A stretch of 64,000 nucleotides of DNA from Lepisosteus oculatus (taxonomy: Eukaryota; Chordata; Actinopteri; Semionotiformes; Lepisosteidae). The stretch is from NCBI RefSeq assembly GCF_040954835.1, contig NC_090716.1:4079605-4143604 (forward strand), written 5' to 3'. Both the position numbers and the translations under genes were made by a program. The notes under the pieces were generated by a model that searched no databases, was not told where the DNA came from, and saw only the letters and a program-made list of their open reading frames with translations. Shown piece by piece: positions 13,101-25,060 of the stretch. The first letter of the stretch is position 1; each line of letters begins with the position of its first letter.

Positions 13101-16100
13101 TTACAATGCACATTTGCTCACCCGTGCATGTTAATTCACATCATGGATAGAAAAGAAATGTGCAATAGCGCGCTTGAGGGAAAAAACAGTTCTGCAACCA
13201 AATCACACTTCATCGCCAAGGTAAACAGGCAAAGATCATTAATATTTAAAACAGTATTTATAATGAGAATGGTACATGTGGTTGTGTCCGATAAGGCTGT
13301 GATGCTCATGAAATGCTGCTTTAGATTAAACAGAAGATGGAAAATGGTATTACTGATAATCTGCTTGGCCTTTCTGAGATACCAGCACTTTGGGGTATAA
13401 TGTGATTATGCCAGTTCCAGGATAGGGATTAGAAACGGAGAGGATATTCCCAGGCATCACAGCTGTGCTCTTTATGGAGAAGACCCACAATGTCAGGAAG
13501 TTAACTTCCCAACAGCGACACGCTTTCTCACAGCAGAGAAACAAGCACACAGAACCATTTTTTCGGAAGTCTAGTGGGTCTGTAAAAAATCAAGCTCATG
13601 GTCTTTGCTCTATAGTTAGTTGGCAGTACACTGTAGATTTAAGAAGATGATGAATTGCCTCAAATGTCGCATTAATGCAAGTTTGTTCTCCTTGCAGTTG
13701 CTTTCTGCGTTTTGCCTCCTGTATTTCTTTCATAAATATTTACAAAATAGGCTCTGTCAAACAAATTAACAGTTGCGTCTTCTGTTGCTGTGGGGTGAAT
13801 CACAAAGAGCCTCACAGTGGGTGCGTGGGGCTTTTGTTATTAAAGTGCCGTGGGCTTTGTAGAGGATCTGACAAAAAAAAGGTCTATTTTTAACCACTCA
13901 TCCTACTTCTTACTATGCTGATGAAGGAATCACACTTTACAAGCTTGCAAAGAGTCAACGATCTCCTCAGGTCCAACAGAAGAATCCTGCAAATGAGAGC
14001 TAAAATTACTCCGCTAGGCATGTTTAAGTCTGTAAAATGTCATTATCGCTAAGGCAGACACTCGCTCAAGCAGTGAAATACAAACAGGAGCAACAGAGGG
14101 AACGCTTATAGAGGAAGACACCTATTCTCTGCTCTTGTCTGTGGTACTGCTGTTGTTGAAATACTGAGATATTCATTCTACCACGCTTGGTCGAAAAAAA
14201 AACAACTCAAGTTTGCGTATTCAGCATAATCACCAATGGCTCATCAGCCTTCCATTATCCCCACAAATTAGCAGTTGATTAAAATGCAATATTTTATTTG
14301 AGCAACACGTGTCTGTGCCATTTCAGAATCATCCAGCAGAAGCATCATGTCATTGATCATTTGATGATGCTCAAATCAAGAGAGTGTTTTTTTTCAAATG
14401 TTTGAACATTTATCATAGGAAGCATCCCTTCAAGCTTAGCCACCACTCTGGTTGTTAAAAAAGATTTGTAGGTTCCACGTGTGATCTGCACCCTGGTGTC
14501 ACAAAGATATTAGCTCTCATTAGTATAAACCAATCTTTTCCTCTGGGCCCCAGACACCATGAAACAGAGCTGTATTGCCAAGCCCTGCAGAGCAGTTGTG
14601 CAGAAATTGTTTTAATTTTCGGGGCAACTTTAAGCTCAAAGTGTTGGAGATCATGAGACCAGAAGGAAAATCTAGTTTCCTTTTTTACACAGGGTTTACC
14701 AAGCCTGTGTTTGGTCAAACAGTATCAGAATGAGATGCTAAGTGATCAGATGACATGGATGGAAATGCTCTGTTGTTTATCGAAGGACACGTCAGCATTG
14801 AAGAATGAAACATTTACGCCTTAATCCAAAGTCCAGCTATTCATATCCAGAAGTTTAAAATGAATGAATGTATTAAATTTGCAATGCTTTTGCATCATTT
14901 TCAGGTTACCAAAACTGTCTTGATAACATCACGAGTTACAAACATCCTCTGTGCTAATACTGCATACAGCCGCTAAATAGACCAGTAAAACTGTGGTATA
15001 GGACTGAGTAACAGGACCCATGGACAGCCAAAACCCAGCACATAGAGACCCAGCAATACAGAGCTGAGTATCAAAGTTTGATAATGCGCAAGTGCAAAAA
15101 GTGGGACAAGAATGTAAAACTGCTACTTTCTCATGTGGGTTGCCCACAGCAATCTCGCACTGCTACTGCGAGAGACAAGCTGGGCTCTCTCATGCAGGAC
15201 ATGGACAGGGGCTGTTTTAATTTGCCCAGCAATCTGTTTCCTCTTTCACCTAGGAGTGGCAAACTGACCCGTGAATGATAAGAATATAGAGGTGGGAAAG
15301 CAGCAGCGAAATACTTTTTTTCAATCAAAATGAAATTCATTCCACGGTAGACGTCTTACAATAAGCACACACTCGTGCAAAGTCATGCAATCTCTACTAT
15401 ATCACAACAAAAAGGGCGATAGTCCTTTATCAGTCAGAGCAAGTGGACGCTGGGGCTGGATTTGCACAGTGAAGGAGTCCCTCCAAGCCCTGCCACTTGA
15501 CACCTGCTGCTACAGTATCTGTGTCTTTTCCCTGTCCCGTCTCTGGAATCGAGGCCAGGACACTGAGCCGTAAGAGGACTGTATGTTCTTTACATTTCAG
15601 AGCAGAAAACAGCCCCGAGACTTTCACCGCAGTTATGTACGGTAGTGTTAGTACTCTGAATTTAGAGTCCTAAATTATTTACACTCACACAGCATATCTC
15701 TCATTGTCAGTCATCTCAGTTCGCTGCTAACACCTCACAGCAGATGTGACGATGCCCATCACACACTGATGATTAGATGACCATGGCTCCCCAAGCTGAA
15801 CACTGCATTTTTCACTATGTGGGGGGTGTTGGTGGGGGCTGCAGCCTGACATGTTTTTTTGCCCTTAAAGGAGGAGGCCAGAGGGGTCAGAGGTCACTGG
15901 CACAATATCATACAACAGGCAACACTGTCAGGAAATGCCTCACAACTCTGCAGGGTTCCAAAACACAAGCTAGTGATGTCTGGATGACTGGGCTCAGCCT
16001 GAGCACCTTTACTAGTTTGGGATTAACTAGACGTCACTGATGCCAAGCACAGCAGTCCAGAAAATGTGCTGTTATCTAGGGCCTCTATAACGCTGGTATT

Positions 16101-17505
16101 TCAGGACTTGACTGGCTTTCTGTTGGGTAAATGAACGACCATCAGCTTTGGGGAAATCTCCAAAGAAGTCCAGCCCAAGCTTGCTGCCAGTTTTGAATTT
16201 ACCAGGGCACTTTGTAGGCTCCTTTATATTGCGAATCTTTGCTTACAGAATGTACGATTTAAATATAGCGCCTTTGAACCGGCTCACCGGCCTACTGCAT
16301 CCGGGTTAAAAAATAAAACGGGTTTGCTGAGAGCAAACCTCACTGCAGTGCGATTCCCCTGTGACTCCCCTCAGCTTTGACTACAAGATATCTTTAGGTA
16401 AGACACAACGCATCAGAAAAAACAGGTCGCCCTTCCGGTGACAGCACATGCTGCAAGAATACTGAAACCAGCGTGCACGGGCACTCTAACTCTTTGTGCT
16501 ACTGTTGTTGCAGCTACTGGTCAGGGGCAGGGGCCACAGTGACAGCCTACAAAGGCCACTATCTGGGAGAGGGACGGACACACACCCTCTCTTTGATGAC
16601 AGGGAGACGGCACAGGATGGAAAAGGTGGAATGTCTTCTTCTGCATTCATCACTCCAAGCCCCAGGTTTATCACCTGGGTCTCATTCTGGTGACAAATGG
16701 TCTTCCATGCCCTTTTAATCCTTTGCTACCTACGCTCTGCTAAGCCAATGCCAAAAACAGGCTGGAAAAACTCTGTCCAGGAAAAAGAACGGACTGTATG
16801 TCCCAGCATGAAAAGGTTTCTGCCCAAAGGCCAGGCAGGTCAGAGAATGTCACAGGTGCAAGTGGCAAGAGTTCTAGATTAATATCTCCAAGCTTTTAAA
16901 CATCCAAAGGCACTGTTGAGATAAAAAAGAATTTCCTTAGGAGACTATTGAAATATTAAAAAACAGAAACAATTTATCGATTCACACATTACCCGATTAT
17001 CCAGAATTAACCTGTACTGCCTCACCACATGAAGCAATGGAAATAAACAGTTTTGTTTTTGTTATTTCTCCATTACAAATGACTTAGTTACAAAGGAGCA
17101 GCCTATACAACCTCTGACTGTCTGACTCCGGACTCAGCTGATAGCCCATTGTTGGCTATTCAGCAGACAGAGGTCTGATTGTGGAGATGGACAGAAAACA
17201 ACACTTCTGCTACAATTCGGAGCTGCAGGAAAAACAATTGTGGTACTGTCCATTGCACTGCAAGCACCATCACACCTGCAGTGATGCTGCTAAAAATAAT
17301 TTGCAAACATGGCAGTATTATAATATTGAGCTTTCATAATTTTGGATTTTTAACTGAGGGTAAGAAAAACATCTCTAGAATCTTTCAGGTAAACCCTGAT
17401 CTAATATTCACATGCTAGATTTTGATTCCAAGAATATCAGAACAACAGTAATCATTCCGGCCATCTGTCTCCTTTGTTTTTTACCAGCAAAGCAGCCCAA
17501 GGACC
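10186..17505. other. about 7.3 kb without a recognised gene
   Basis: Mixed AT-rich sequence with a (GT)n tract at 10990-11020 and an 8-bp-stem hairpin at 14341-14371 (AGCATCAT/ATGATGCT). The antisense of the GT tract makes His/Thr-rich open frames that are not genes. No exon, tRNA or miRNA was recognised. Confidence 0.5.
10990..11020 (+). repeat. (GT)n dinucleotide tract
   Basis: GT repeats with one CT interruption and a degenerate end. Confidence 0.9.
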
Positions 17506-17509
17506 TCAT

Positions 17510-17770
17510 CTGGCTGTTTCCTGAACGCAGTCAGGGCATCGACAACACAGCTTGGTAACTTGTTGCAGACTCCCACAACCCTTGGTGTAAAAAGTGCCTC
17601 CTGGTTTCAGTTTTAAATGTTCTTAAATGGCGTAGTGAAAAAATCCAGTTCTTTTAACAGATCTGGTTGCTGTTCTCTGGACTAATTTGAGAGTAACATA
17701 TTTATTCTGCTGATATCTTAGTACCTATAAGAGCATCAGGTGCTGGTATTAAGCCTAAGACATTTCTCGT
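17510..17770 (-). mobile_element. CR1/L2-like LINE 3' fragment
   Basis: TTGTTGCAGACTCCCACAAC and then AAAAAGTGCCTCCTGGTTTC on the + strand. Same family and strand as 4715-4890. Confidence 0.5.
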
Positions 17771-20700
17771 CTTATGATGAGGACTGAGTCTGGTATCGGT
17801 GGAGAAATGACAACTATTTTTTCCCCTTTTGTTACATCAGCTCCTAACTATCTAATCCTACAGATATTTTATGCATGGATATGACAGGAAGAGATCGGTA
17901 CTCCATATGGAGCAGCCTTGAAGAGTCAGGCATGTGCTTCCCAGACGCGTATTCCAGAGCCAGGAAAAGATTAGAGTTCTTCAGCAGTGCAGAATACGGG
18001 GGGGGAGCACGAGGAAGGAGCTCAGTAAATGAATAGAAGGAAAGAGAGAACCCTACAAGAGCGCACACAGATCTGCTTTCAAACTCCAGGAAACAGCATT
18101 CCTGCGAAGCACACAGGCACACCTGTATGCGGATGTTGCTAAGTGGAATGAGACAAGAGGATCAGCAGAAAATCTACTGACAGAACTCTCTCACCCTCAC
18201 CACCCCTGCCACCGTTTTATCACATAATACCAAGGGAACAAATCCTCTCTGTAGTAAAACCTTTAGAACTGTCTCAACCCATTTCGCTTTCCCTCTCCTC
18301 CCTCTCCAGGTCTGTATTTCATTACATGTGCTTTGATTCTACTTCCCTGTGTACACACAGGGCTTCATAATCCCATCACTCTGGGCTGGTTCACTCTCTA
18401 ACTCCCCGGCGTCCCCCCCCCCCCCAAAAAAAAAAACATCCCCTGAGCTCCACAGCGGACACAGTGTGTGTCTGGGTCTGTGGAAACACACTGAACAATA
18501 AAAGAGCCCCTTGTATCCCTTCATATGACTCCTGTTGCCGAGGATCCCTCCTGCACAGCCCTTCCAGAACCCCCCTGAAAGGAGGAAGGGCCCCCTTTCA
18601 TATTTAAATCCCTCTACTGGTGCCTACAGTGTATGTGCATGTGTAGTGGAGCTGTGAGATAGCAGTAGGTTTAGGCTTACAGAGGATACAGAGAGGGGCT
18701 GACTGGACTGATCCCCCCCAACAGTGCTACATTCGCTACGCTGGCCACATCTGACAGCTGCCAAGAGGGTTCAAGAGAGCTGCTGGAATTGTCCGCAAGG
18801 GAAGCTCACCTCCGGATTCTAGGCAGGACTTTCCGGGAATCTTCCCTGCAAATCCAGGTAAGGGAGATAACTATCTGTGAGCTACTACTGGCGCAATGAA
18901 TGCGTTCTCCACTCTCTTTCACACGCTGCTTAGTGGTACATTTTGAGAACACGCTGCTGGCAGGGACAAGCACATTGGCTTGTCTTCAGTCCACATGCAT
19001 GCAGGATCAAGGATGCATAATTTATCCACCCTGATCAAACAGCATCAATATTGAATTAGCAGTGTCAAACAATCCTGGGACTGTCACCCTCCTGCTCCGA
19101 CACAGTGTTTAACTTTGAAGTGTGTGGTTGCTGGCACTGTACAGGGAATGTGCCCTTCTCCTGCAGACGGGCATGGGCATCCGCCTGAGTGCACATACAC
19201 AAACTGTCAGGGAACTTTCACCTGTGCCTCCTCTCCTGTAGCCACTGCTACAGCTGCACATGCTGTCGATCCACACATGGCATGACCTAATTGGACAGGA
19301 CAGGTGGAATCGAATCTTCTCAGCGGAAGGTAGATGTTGCTGCGCTGATGTATGATTTGCCACAGCTGAATGATAAGCACTGAAAAAAAAAAGATTATTA
19401 TCACAAAGGAATGTTTTCTTGACCCAAACCCCCCAATATACACTAGTACTGAAGGGCTGGCGTGGAGGTATGGCAATGTGCTGGCAACAAAAAGATGCTA
19501 GACTTCTGTCAAGGCGCTAACCAGAGATACATACTGTACCTGCAAGGACTGTGAACTGACTTTTGGAGATTTTTTTTTATCATTTTTGTGTATAAACATG
19601 AAGACTTTCTGGCTACTCGGTATCTTCAGTCTACAAGAGCATCAGGGTCTCACTTCAGTAACAGAAGTCTCAGGGAGACTGCGATTTTACAGGTTTAGCA
19701 AATTGACTTTCGGGCTTTGCCATGAATTTATCAGCACACGTCGGATCTCCAACACGACGCAGGCTGACATCTCCGAGTAATATTTCATGTGTTCCACACA
19801 ATAACAGCCTGCGTCGGGACTGAGAGACCGGTATGGGCTTTTCCATATTCAATAACTAGTGACTACAGATTTAAAAGACTTTGCTCTTTTTTAAAAGATT
19901 GAAATGATTTTTAAATTCACCGCCTGCTTCGCCACATCACCGGCCTGGCTGTGATTGAAAAAAATATCAATTCCTATTGATGAAGCACTAAAACCAGCCT
20001 TCAGACGCCATAACTCTGTTACTGGGCAGAACAGAACCCCTGCATTCTCTCAGTGTACCATACTATATCTTCTGCTGTGACGGGAAAACGTTGCCTGCTT
20101 TGGTGCTTGTGTCGTGTCTGTGTTAGGCAGCTCACACCATGCCCCGCACGGAAGCACTTCAGATGGGTTTAGTCTCTGTATCCTCATTTCTAACAAAGCA
20201 TAGCCAGCTCGATGTTGTAAAGGAGTGAATGGCTCTGAAACTCGGAGTTAATCAGCTTTGCGGAATGCTGTCGCCAGTTGTAGTGTTTTCCTAGTAACAT
20301 TCGCCCTGCAAAATCACACCTTTTATATGCAGTATAAGATCACATGGAAAAGGACTTGCTGCAGATCAGCCTCAGAGGAAATCGTAGAACAGTGTAATGC
20401 CTCTATCTCCACTTTCATTTTATGGCAATAAAAAAACGAAAACATTTTATTTCCGAAAGTCAATAACAAAAAAGTTCTGCGACCTATTATTCATAAAAGG
20501 TTGCAATGCAATATTGCAAGTAGAGGCACATTTAGGCTGTTTATTAGCAAAATGTCTGCTGACAGCCTGAGTACAGCAACGCGCAATGAAGTCCAGAGAC
20601 ACGTCTGAGGGCGACAGCAGATCTCTGTCTTTGCTGTTGCTCATTGTAGCCGGCTCAAGGAATACATCCACCCTGTGTGGGATTGTACACACACAGGGGG

Positions 20701-21570
20701 CTGGTTTTCCCATGGATTTAGAAAGCCTGAGACTCGGAAGCACAGTGAAGATTGCTGGCTTCACAATGAACAGCCGGTCCTTCGCCCTCCCAATTAAAGT
20801 TTGTAATTAACACAGACAACTGACAGCGGAACAATATTATCCCGGAATTAATGTCAAGTGCACTTTTCAAATTGCCAGTTAATCTCCCTCTCCGAGCAGG
20901 AGCCTGTGTCTGAGATTAAGAGCTGTTCCTCGTGCTGCAGAGCCACTCGGGAATTCTTCTCTTTCTCCCTGTTTTTATCTCCCCACCCCCAGAGGCAAAG
21001 GCCTCCCATCTGCTCAGCGGCTCCTGCGCAGGTGAAACGGGCTGATAAGAGCCGGGTCTGGGACCAGGGCTGCCTGCTGCCAGGATGCACTGCACATAAA
21101 ATCCAAGAGACCCCCGCATGAAGGTTTAACACAACCCATCGGCACAGTATTGTAGTATGAAACTTTCCTTATGAATGGTCTTACTGTGCTGGAAAGCAGA
21201 CCTGTTATGGTTATATGGTTTGTCCTGCCTCTCCAAGCCTTTACCACGATTTCAAAGTGTTTTACTACACTTTACCATAGTGCACCCCTGTACAATTCCA
21301 TTCAGGCTGTTACAGTTTGCTGGCATACAAAGAACTGCCTACCACTGGAGGAAAAAAAGTCACAAAGGAAACAATTTTTCAAAACATATACTGCCCTACT
21401 TATATATCTGTTATTGATGCAGGGGTACTACCTAGCAATTCCTTTTCGGTTCATTTATCCTGGTGAGGATCACATATGCAGTATGTTACAGTACAAAAAA
21501 GGTCAAGTCTAAACCAGAGCCACATTGACCCACTGGGCCAGAGCTCATCCTGGGTTCAGTAGCGTCAAGC
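17771..21570. other. no gene recognised
   Basis: About 3.8 kb of single-copy looking sequence. A C13A11 run at 18413-18436 is the only simple repeat of note. Confidence 0.5.
18413..18436 (+). repeat. C13A11 homopolymer junction
   Basis: Thirteen C followed directly by eleven A. This is a likely site of length error in assembly or sequencing. Confidence 0.95.
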
Positions 21571-21574
21571 AGAC

Positions 21575-21745
21575 TAGGGAGCAGATGAGTTCCCCCCCCA
21601 GCAATGCTAGTACCCATTTAGACAGCACTGGTGACAAATCACGTCACTCAAGGTACACAACAGCAGTGCCTGCAGTGAGGACGCGAACCCACAATCTGTC
21701 AACCATGAGTCCACAGACTCACCCCCTGCACTGTACTGCTCCCAC
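21575..21745 (+). mobile_element. SINE-like dispersed repeat fragment
   Basis: GTACCCATTTAGACAGC, AAGGTACACAACAGCAGTGC and ACGCGAACCCACAATCTGTC with a terminal TGTACTGCTCC are typical of a fish SINE-like family. Confidence 0.5.
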
Positions 21746-22009
21746 AGTACACAGGACATGAAAAAAACCCAACAAAGAGCAAAACATGGGCAGTTATTAC
21801 ATTGTACGCCCATAAGCCAATGAATCTGCAGAAGACATCCAATCTATTTCATTCTGCACAGAAGAATATTACAGTGCTTCATGCTCCAATGCTTAAGAAG
21901 ACAGCAAAAAAAAAAACACATCACCGAAGATAAGCACTAAAGTTGGAAATGTATTTGTTGAAAAACTCGAGGTGCAATAAAATCACATCAAACATGAATT
22001 CAGCTCGGC

Positions 22010-22085
22010 ATTTTACTGGAGCAATCTACATTATGTGTTCTGCCCAAGGGTAAAACAGCGGTGCCCTACTAGAGGTCTGAGTCCA
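22010..22085 (+). mobile_element. short SINE-like fragment
   Basis: CTGGAGCAATCTACATTATG and CCCAAGGGTAAAACAGCGGT resemble the middle of the repeat at 6190-6385. Confidence 0.35.
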
Positions 22086-23280
22086 CAACTTCTATTTATG
22101 AGCTCTCTTGATATATCTCTCTACAAATATAAATTAAAAACTCAGGAGCTTCTGCAGCAGTGGCAACAAAGCCAGCTAGCATTCGCTGCTTCTGTTGAAC
22201 TGTTCAGAATTGCATTTCCCTGCTGCCCTTTGTCACAGGAGTCTACGAGAACGTCTGCACAGATATAAGCAAATTAGTGCTATTGTTTAATTAGCTGTGG
22301 GGACAAAAAAACAACTGAGCTTTTAAACAAAGGCTGTAAACACATCATCCCCAGCTGACAAGACTAGAATTCACGGGAACAAGCCAAATATTTGTACTTT
22401 TTCGTTTTCCCTCTCCTACATTGTGCTGTGTTTGCTGTCCAGCAGCTTGGGAATTTAAGAGTCAAAGGCAATGCAGATTTGGGTGGTTAGCTGTTTTCCT
22501 CTTCACAATAAAAAAGCATCCCAGTCCAAACAACACAAACTCGTAGCCTTACTCAAGCACTGCCTAAAGTAGGTCTAGCACTTGTTTTTACACAGATGCT
22601 ATTTTCTGCTCTGAGCTTGTGGGCGCCATGGTAGAAAGCACTGAAATTGCTTAGTTAGTGCTCTTAGCAGGTGCAGCTGTGTGTGCACTTCTGTTGCACA
22701 CCTCACACACAGAAGTGTCCAGGTGCATCACAACCGAAGGAGTGTTTGGGATTTTTCTGTCCTAGCTGGTGATTAACCCCCCTGCAGAAGATGGTTTACT
22801 CTGTGTTACACCATGGTAAAAGCAGAAAAGCACAGTGGGATCAGTGCAAAGTAAGATACAAACCAGGGAGCCCCCACTGCACAGTAATGGAAAGGCAGAA
22901 ACATGGCCATCAGTCTTACCTACTGTACATGTGGGTGAAAAGCTGTAATTCCCACTATAGTCTGAACACCCAGTCAATAAAAGTGGAACATATTTCATTC
23001 AGATAATTCATAAAATGGGCAAAACAGCTTTTCATTTAGTTGCAAGCTTTCCTGTGTTTGCGCAGTGCAGTCTCACTATGCCACAACGTGAACTTTCCGA
23101 AGATGTTTTGTCAGGCTACCGTGAGGGCGCTGTTCATGATCAGGTACAGTCATTCCCTCCTGCATGTGACGGGAGGCACGTTAAATCTGCGCACTGGCTC
23201 ATTTTGTAAAGACCTCGGCAAATACTGTACAGATTTAGGTGGAATGGAACAAACCTATGACTTGTCCCTGTACAAATTTG
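22086..23280. other. no gene recognised
   Basis: AT-rich single-copy looking sequence before the CpG island. Confidence 0.5.
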
Positions 23281-23283
23281 TTT

Positions 23284-23610
23284 TCTTTCCTCCTTTCGAA
23301 AACGTCCGTTCCACTTAGACAAGCCGCCGCTTCCTTATCTCCTCTGGGCTTCGCGGGCCGCCCGCCTGCGAGGTCAGACTCGGAAATGTTCGGTCAGTTG
23401 GCGACAGTTCTGCCTTCAGCCTCAGCTCGGCTGCCTTTGCCGGAGAAACGACGCGCACGCTGCCTCGTAGCAGGCTCCTGTATCGGGGGTTTCCTGGGCG
23501 TCAGTTCTATGAACGGGGGGCGCTTGAAACCTGCTCCGCGTCCACGACTTGTTTGCTGTCCGGAAAAAGCATTCCAAACGGATGGCAGTCGATCAAGCTT
23601 CTCTTCAAAT
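23284..23610. promoter_or_regulatory. CpG island
   Basis: I count about 30 CpG in roughly 310 bases at moderate GC, so CpG is not depleted, unlike the flanks. The densest parts are CTTCGCGGGCCGCCCGCC and AAACGACGCGCACGC. It is a plausible promoter for an unrecognised transcript or a distant first exon. The overlapping open frames (153 codons + and 142 codons -) follow from the base composition and match nothing known. Confidence 0.5.
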
Positions 23611-24689
23611 GGCTGCCAGCAAGACACCGGGGTGACAGAAACGGACGTGAAAACCAGCATACGAAAAAAGACGACACCTGAATATATTTTATGGAGGTAA
23701 TGAGACCAGTGATAAGGGGTTTTTAAACTTCTTAAGGCAATGAAACCTTCCACACAAACCACTTTCGAAGATCTGGAAGGACTCTGCTCTTCAGGCATGT
23801 GCAGCAAAAGGACAAAGTTCAAATGTGAACCTCTTCCTCCGGACTTTCATAAAGCGACTCTGTGCAAGAATTTGCCAGAGGGCGATGTAATGGGGCTGAA
23901 GAAATATCAGATCGCCCAGGGAGACGTTGTGTTCAGCACCAGGAATCACTCTGTCGGCAGAATCCAACAGACCTTTCTGCAGCTCGATCTCACTGCAGAT
24001 ATGTCAAGAAACTGAACGATGGTCAGAAAGTCAAGTCTGGGTACAAGATGACAACGCCTGAGCTGGTCGTTAGGCAGCCCGATCTCCCTTGTTTGTTCCG
24101 TTCAAATCGTTACCGAGCGAGATCGCAGTGGGCTTGCCTGCTTCAGTGTCTCCCCTCACTGCGGAAAATCAGACTGAGTATCGGGGCCTGGTTTGGAGAA
24201 CTGCCCCGTTTTAAAGAGTCTGCTCTCATTCTCTCACCAACACACCAACAACCTGCCACTCTGCTGCCTTTGCCTCACAGGCACCTGTGACCCAAAAGCA
24301 TCTACAGATCTCTGGCTCTATATCAGTGCTACTGCAGAGTCGCCTGATGCAGGTTTGCTTACAGCGAGCACAGCGATCACACTTCTCCGTTGTGAGAGGA
24401 GCAGGAACTGGAGACGTAGGGTTTAATAACAGAATGAAGAACAGTTCTGTGCATGCTTGGTAGCAACAGCCCACTTTGTCCCAGATATTGCCTGCTTGAT
24501 TTCAGTGATCAGTATGCAATCATCATAGCTTTTCTTTACGTTTTGACCTTATTTCCATCCCTGAACCCCTCCATAACATTACAGCCAACACACCCTTTTT
24601 TTCTCATTTTAATTTTCTTTACCTGTCTCACCAGATTCAGATAATGCTTCTAAACATGCAGCCACACAGAAAAGAGAATTTCACAAGGT

Positions 24690-25060
24690 AGGATACACTC
24701 TGGACAGGACACCAGTCCGTCACAGGGCAGGATACACTCTGGACAGGACACCAGTCCATCACAGGGCAGGATACACCCTGGACAGGACACCAGTCCATCA
24801 CAGGGCAGGATACACCCTGGACAGGACACCAGTCCATCACAGGGCACAGGGCAGGACCACACCTTGGACAGGATGCCAGTTTAGATCTTGGGAAGAAACC
24901 AGAGCAGCCAGTGGAGATTTGCATGGCTGCTGGGGGAGGTGGAGGGAATATCCCTCAACACAGAAGGTTCGCTCAAGTCAGAATTAAACACAGGGCCTGA
25001 GAGCAGTGAGGGGATGCAGTTCCCAGAGACACAGCACAGCAGCAATGTGCTGGGGGAAGT
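24690..25060 (-). mobile_element. reverse copy of the 7535-type repeat, internally expanded
   Basis: Beyond the minisatellite the + strand reads GGAAGAAACCAGAGCAGCC, GAGATTTGCATGGCTGC and AATTAAACACAGGGCCTGAG, which are the reverse complements of successive parts of the reference copy. Confidence 0.6.
24691..24846 (+). repeat. 39-bp minisatellite, four units
   Basis: Units start at 24691, 24730, 24769 and 24808, each beginning GGATACAC; a decayed fifth follows. The unit is the reverse complement of the CCTGTCCAGGGTG region of the repeat at 7535. As 39 is a multiple of three it gives a false repetitive open frame on the minus strand (24924-24637). Confidence 0.95.

Noticed and set aside
14341-14371. 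Hairpin as a microRNA precursor
   Set aside because: The stem is only 8 bp, far too short for a microRNA precursor.
23239-23822. Overlapping 153- and 142-codon frames on opposite strands
   Set aside because: They coincide with a CpG island where stop codons are rare; neither resembles a known protein.
24637-24924. 95-codon repetitive open frame with CPVMDWCPVQ units
   Set aside because: It is produced by the 39-bp minisatellite, whose length is a multiple of three; it is repeat DNA.
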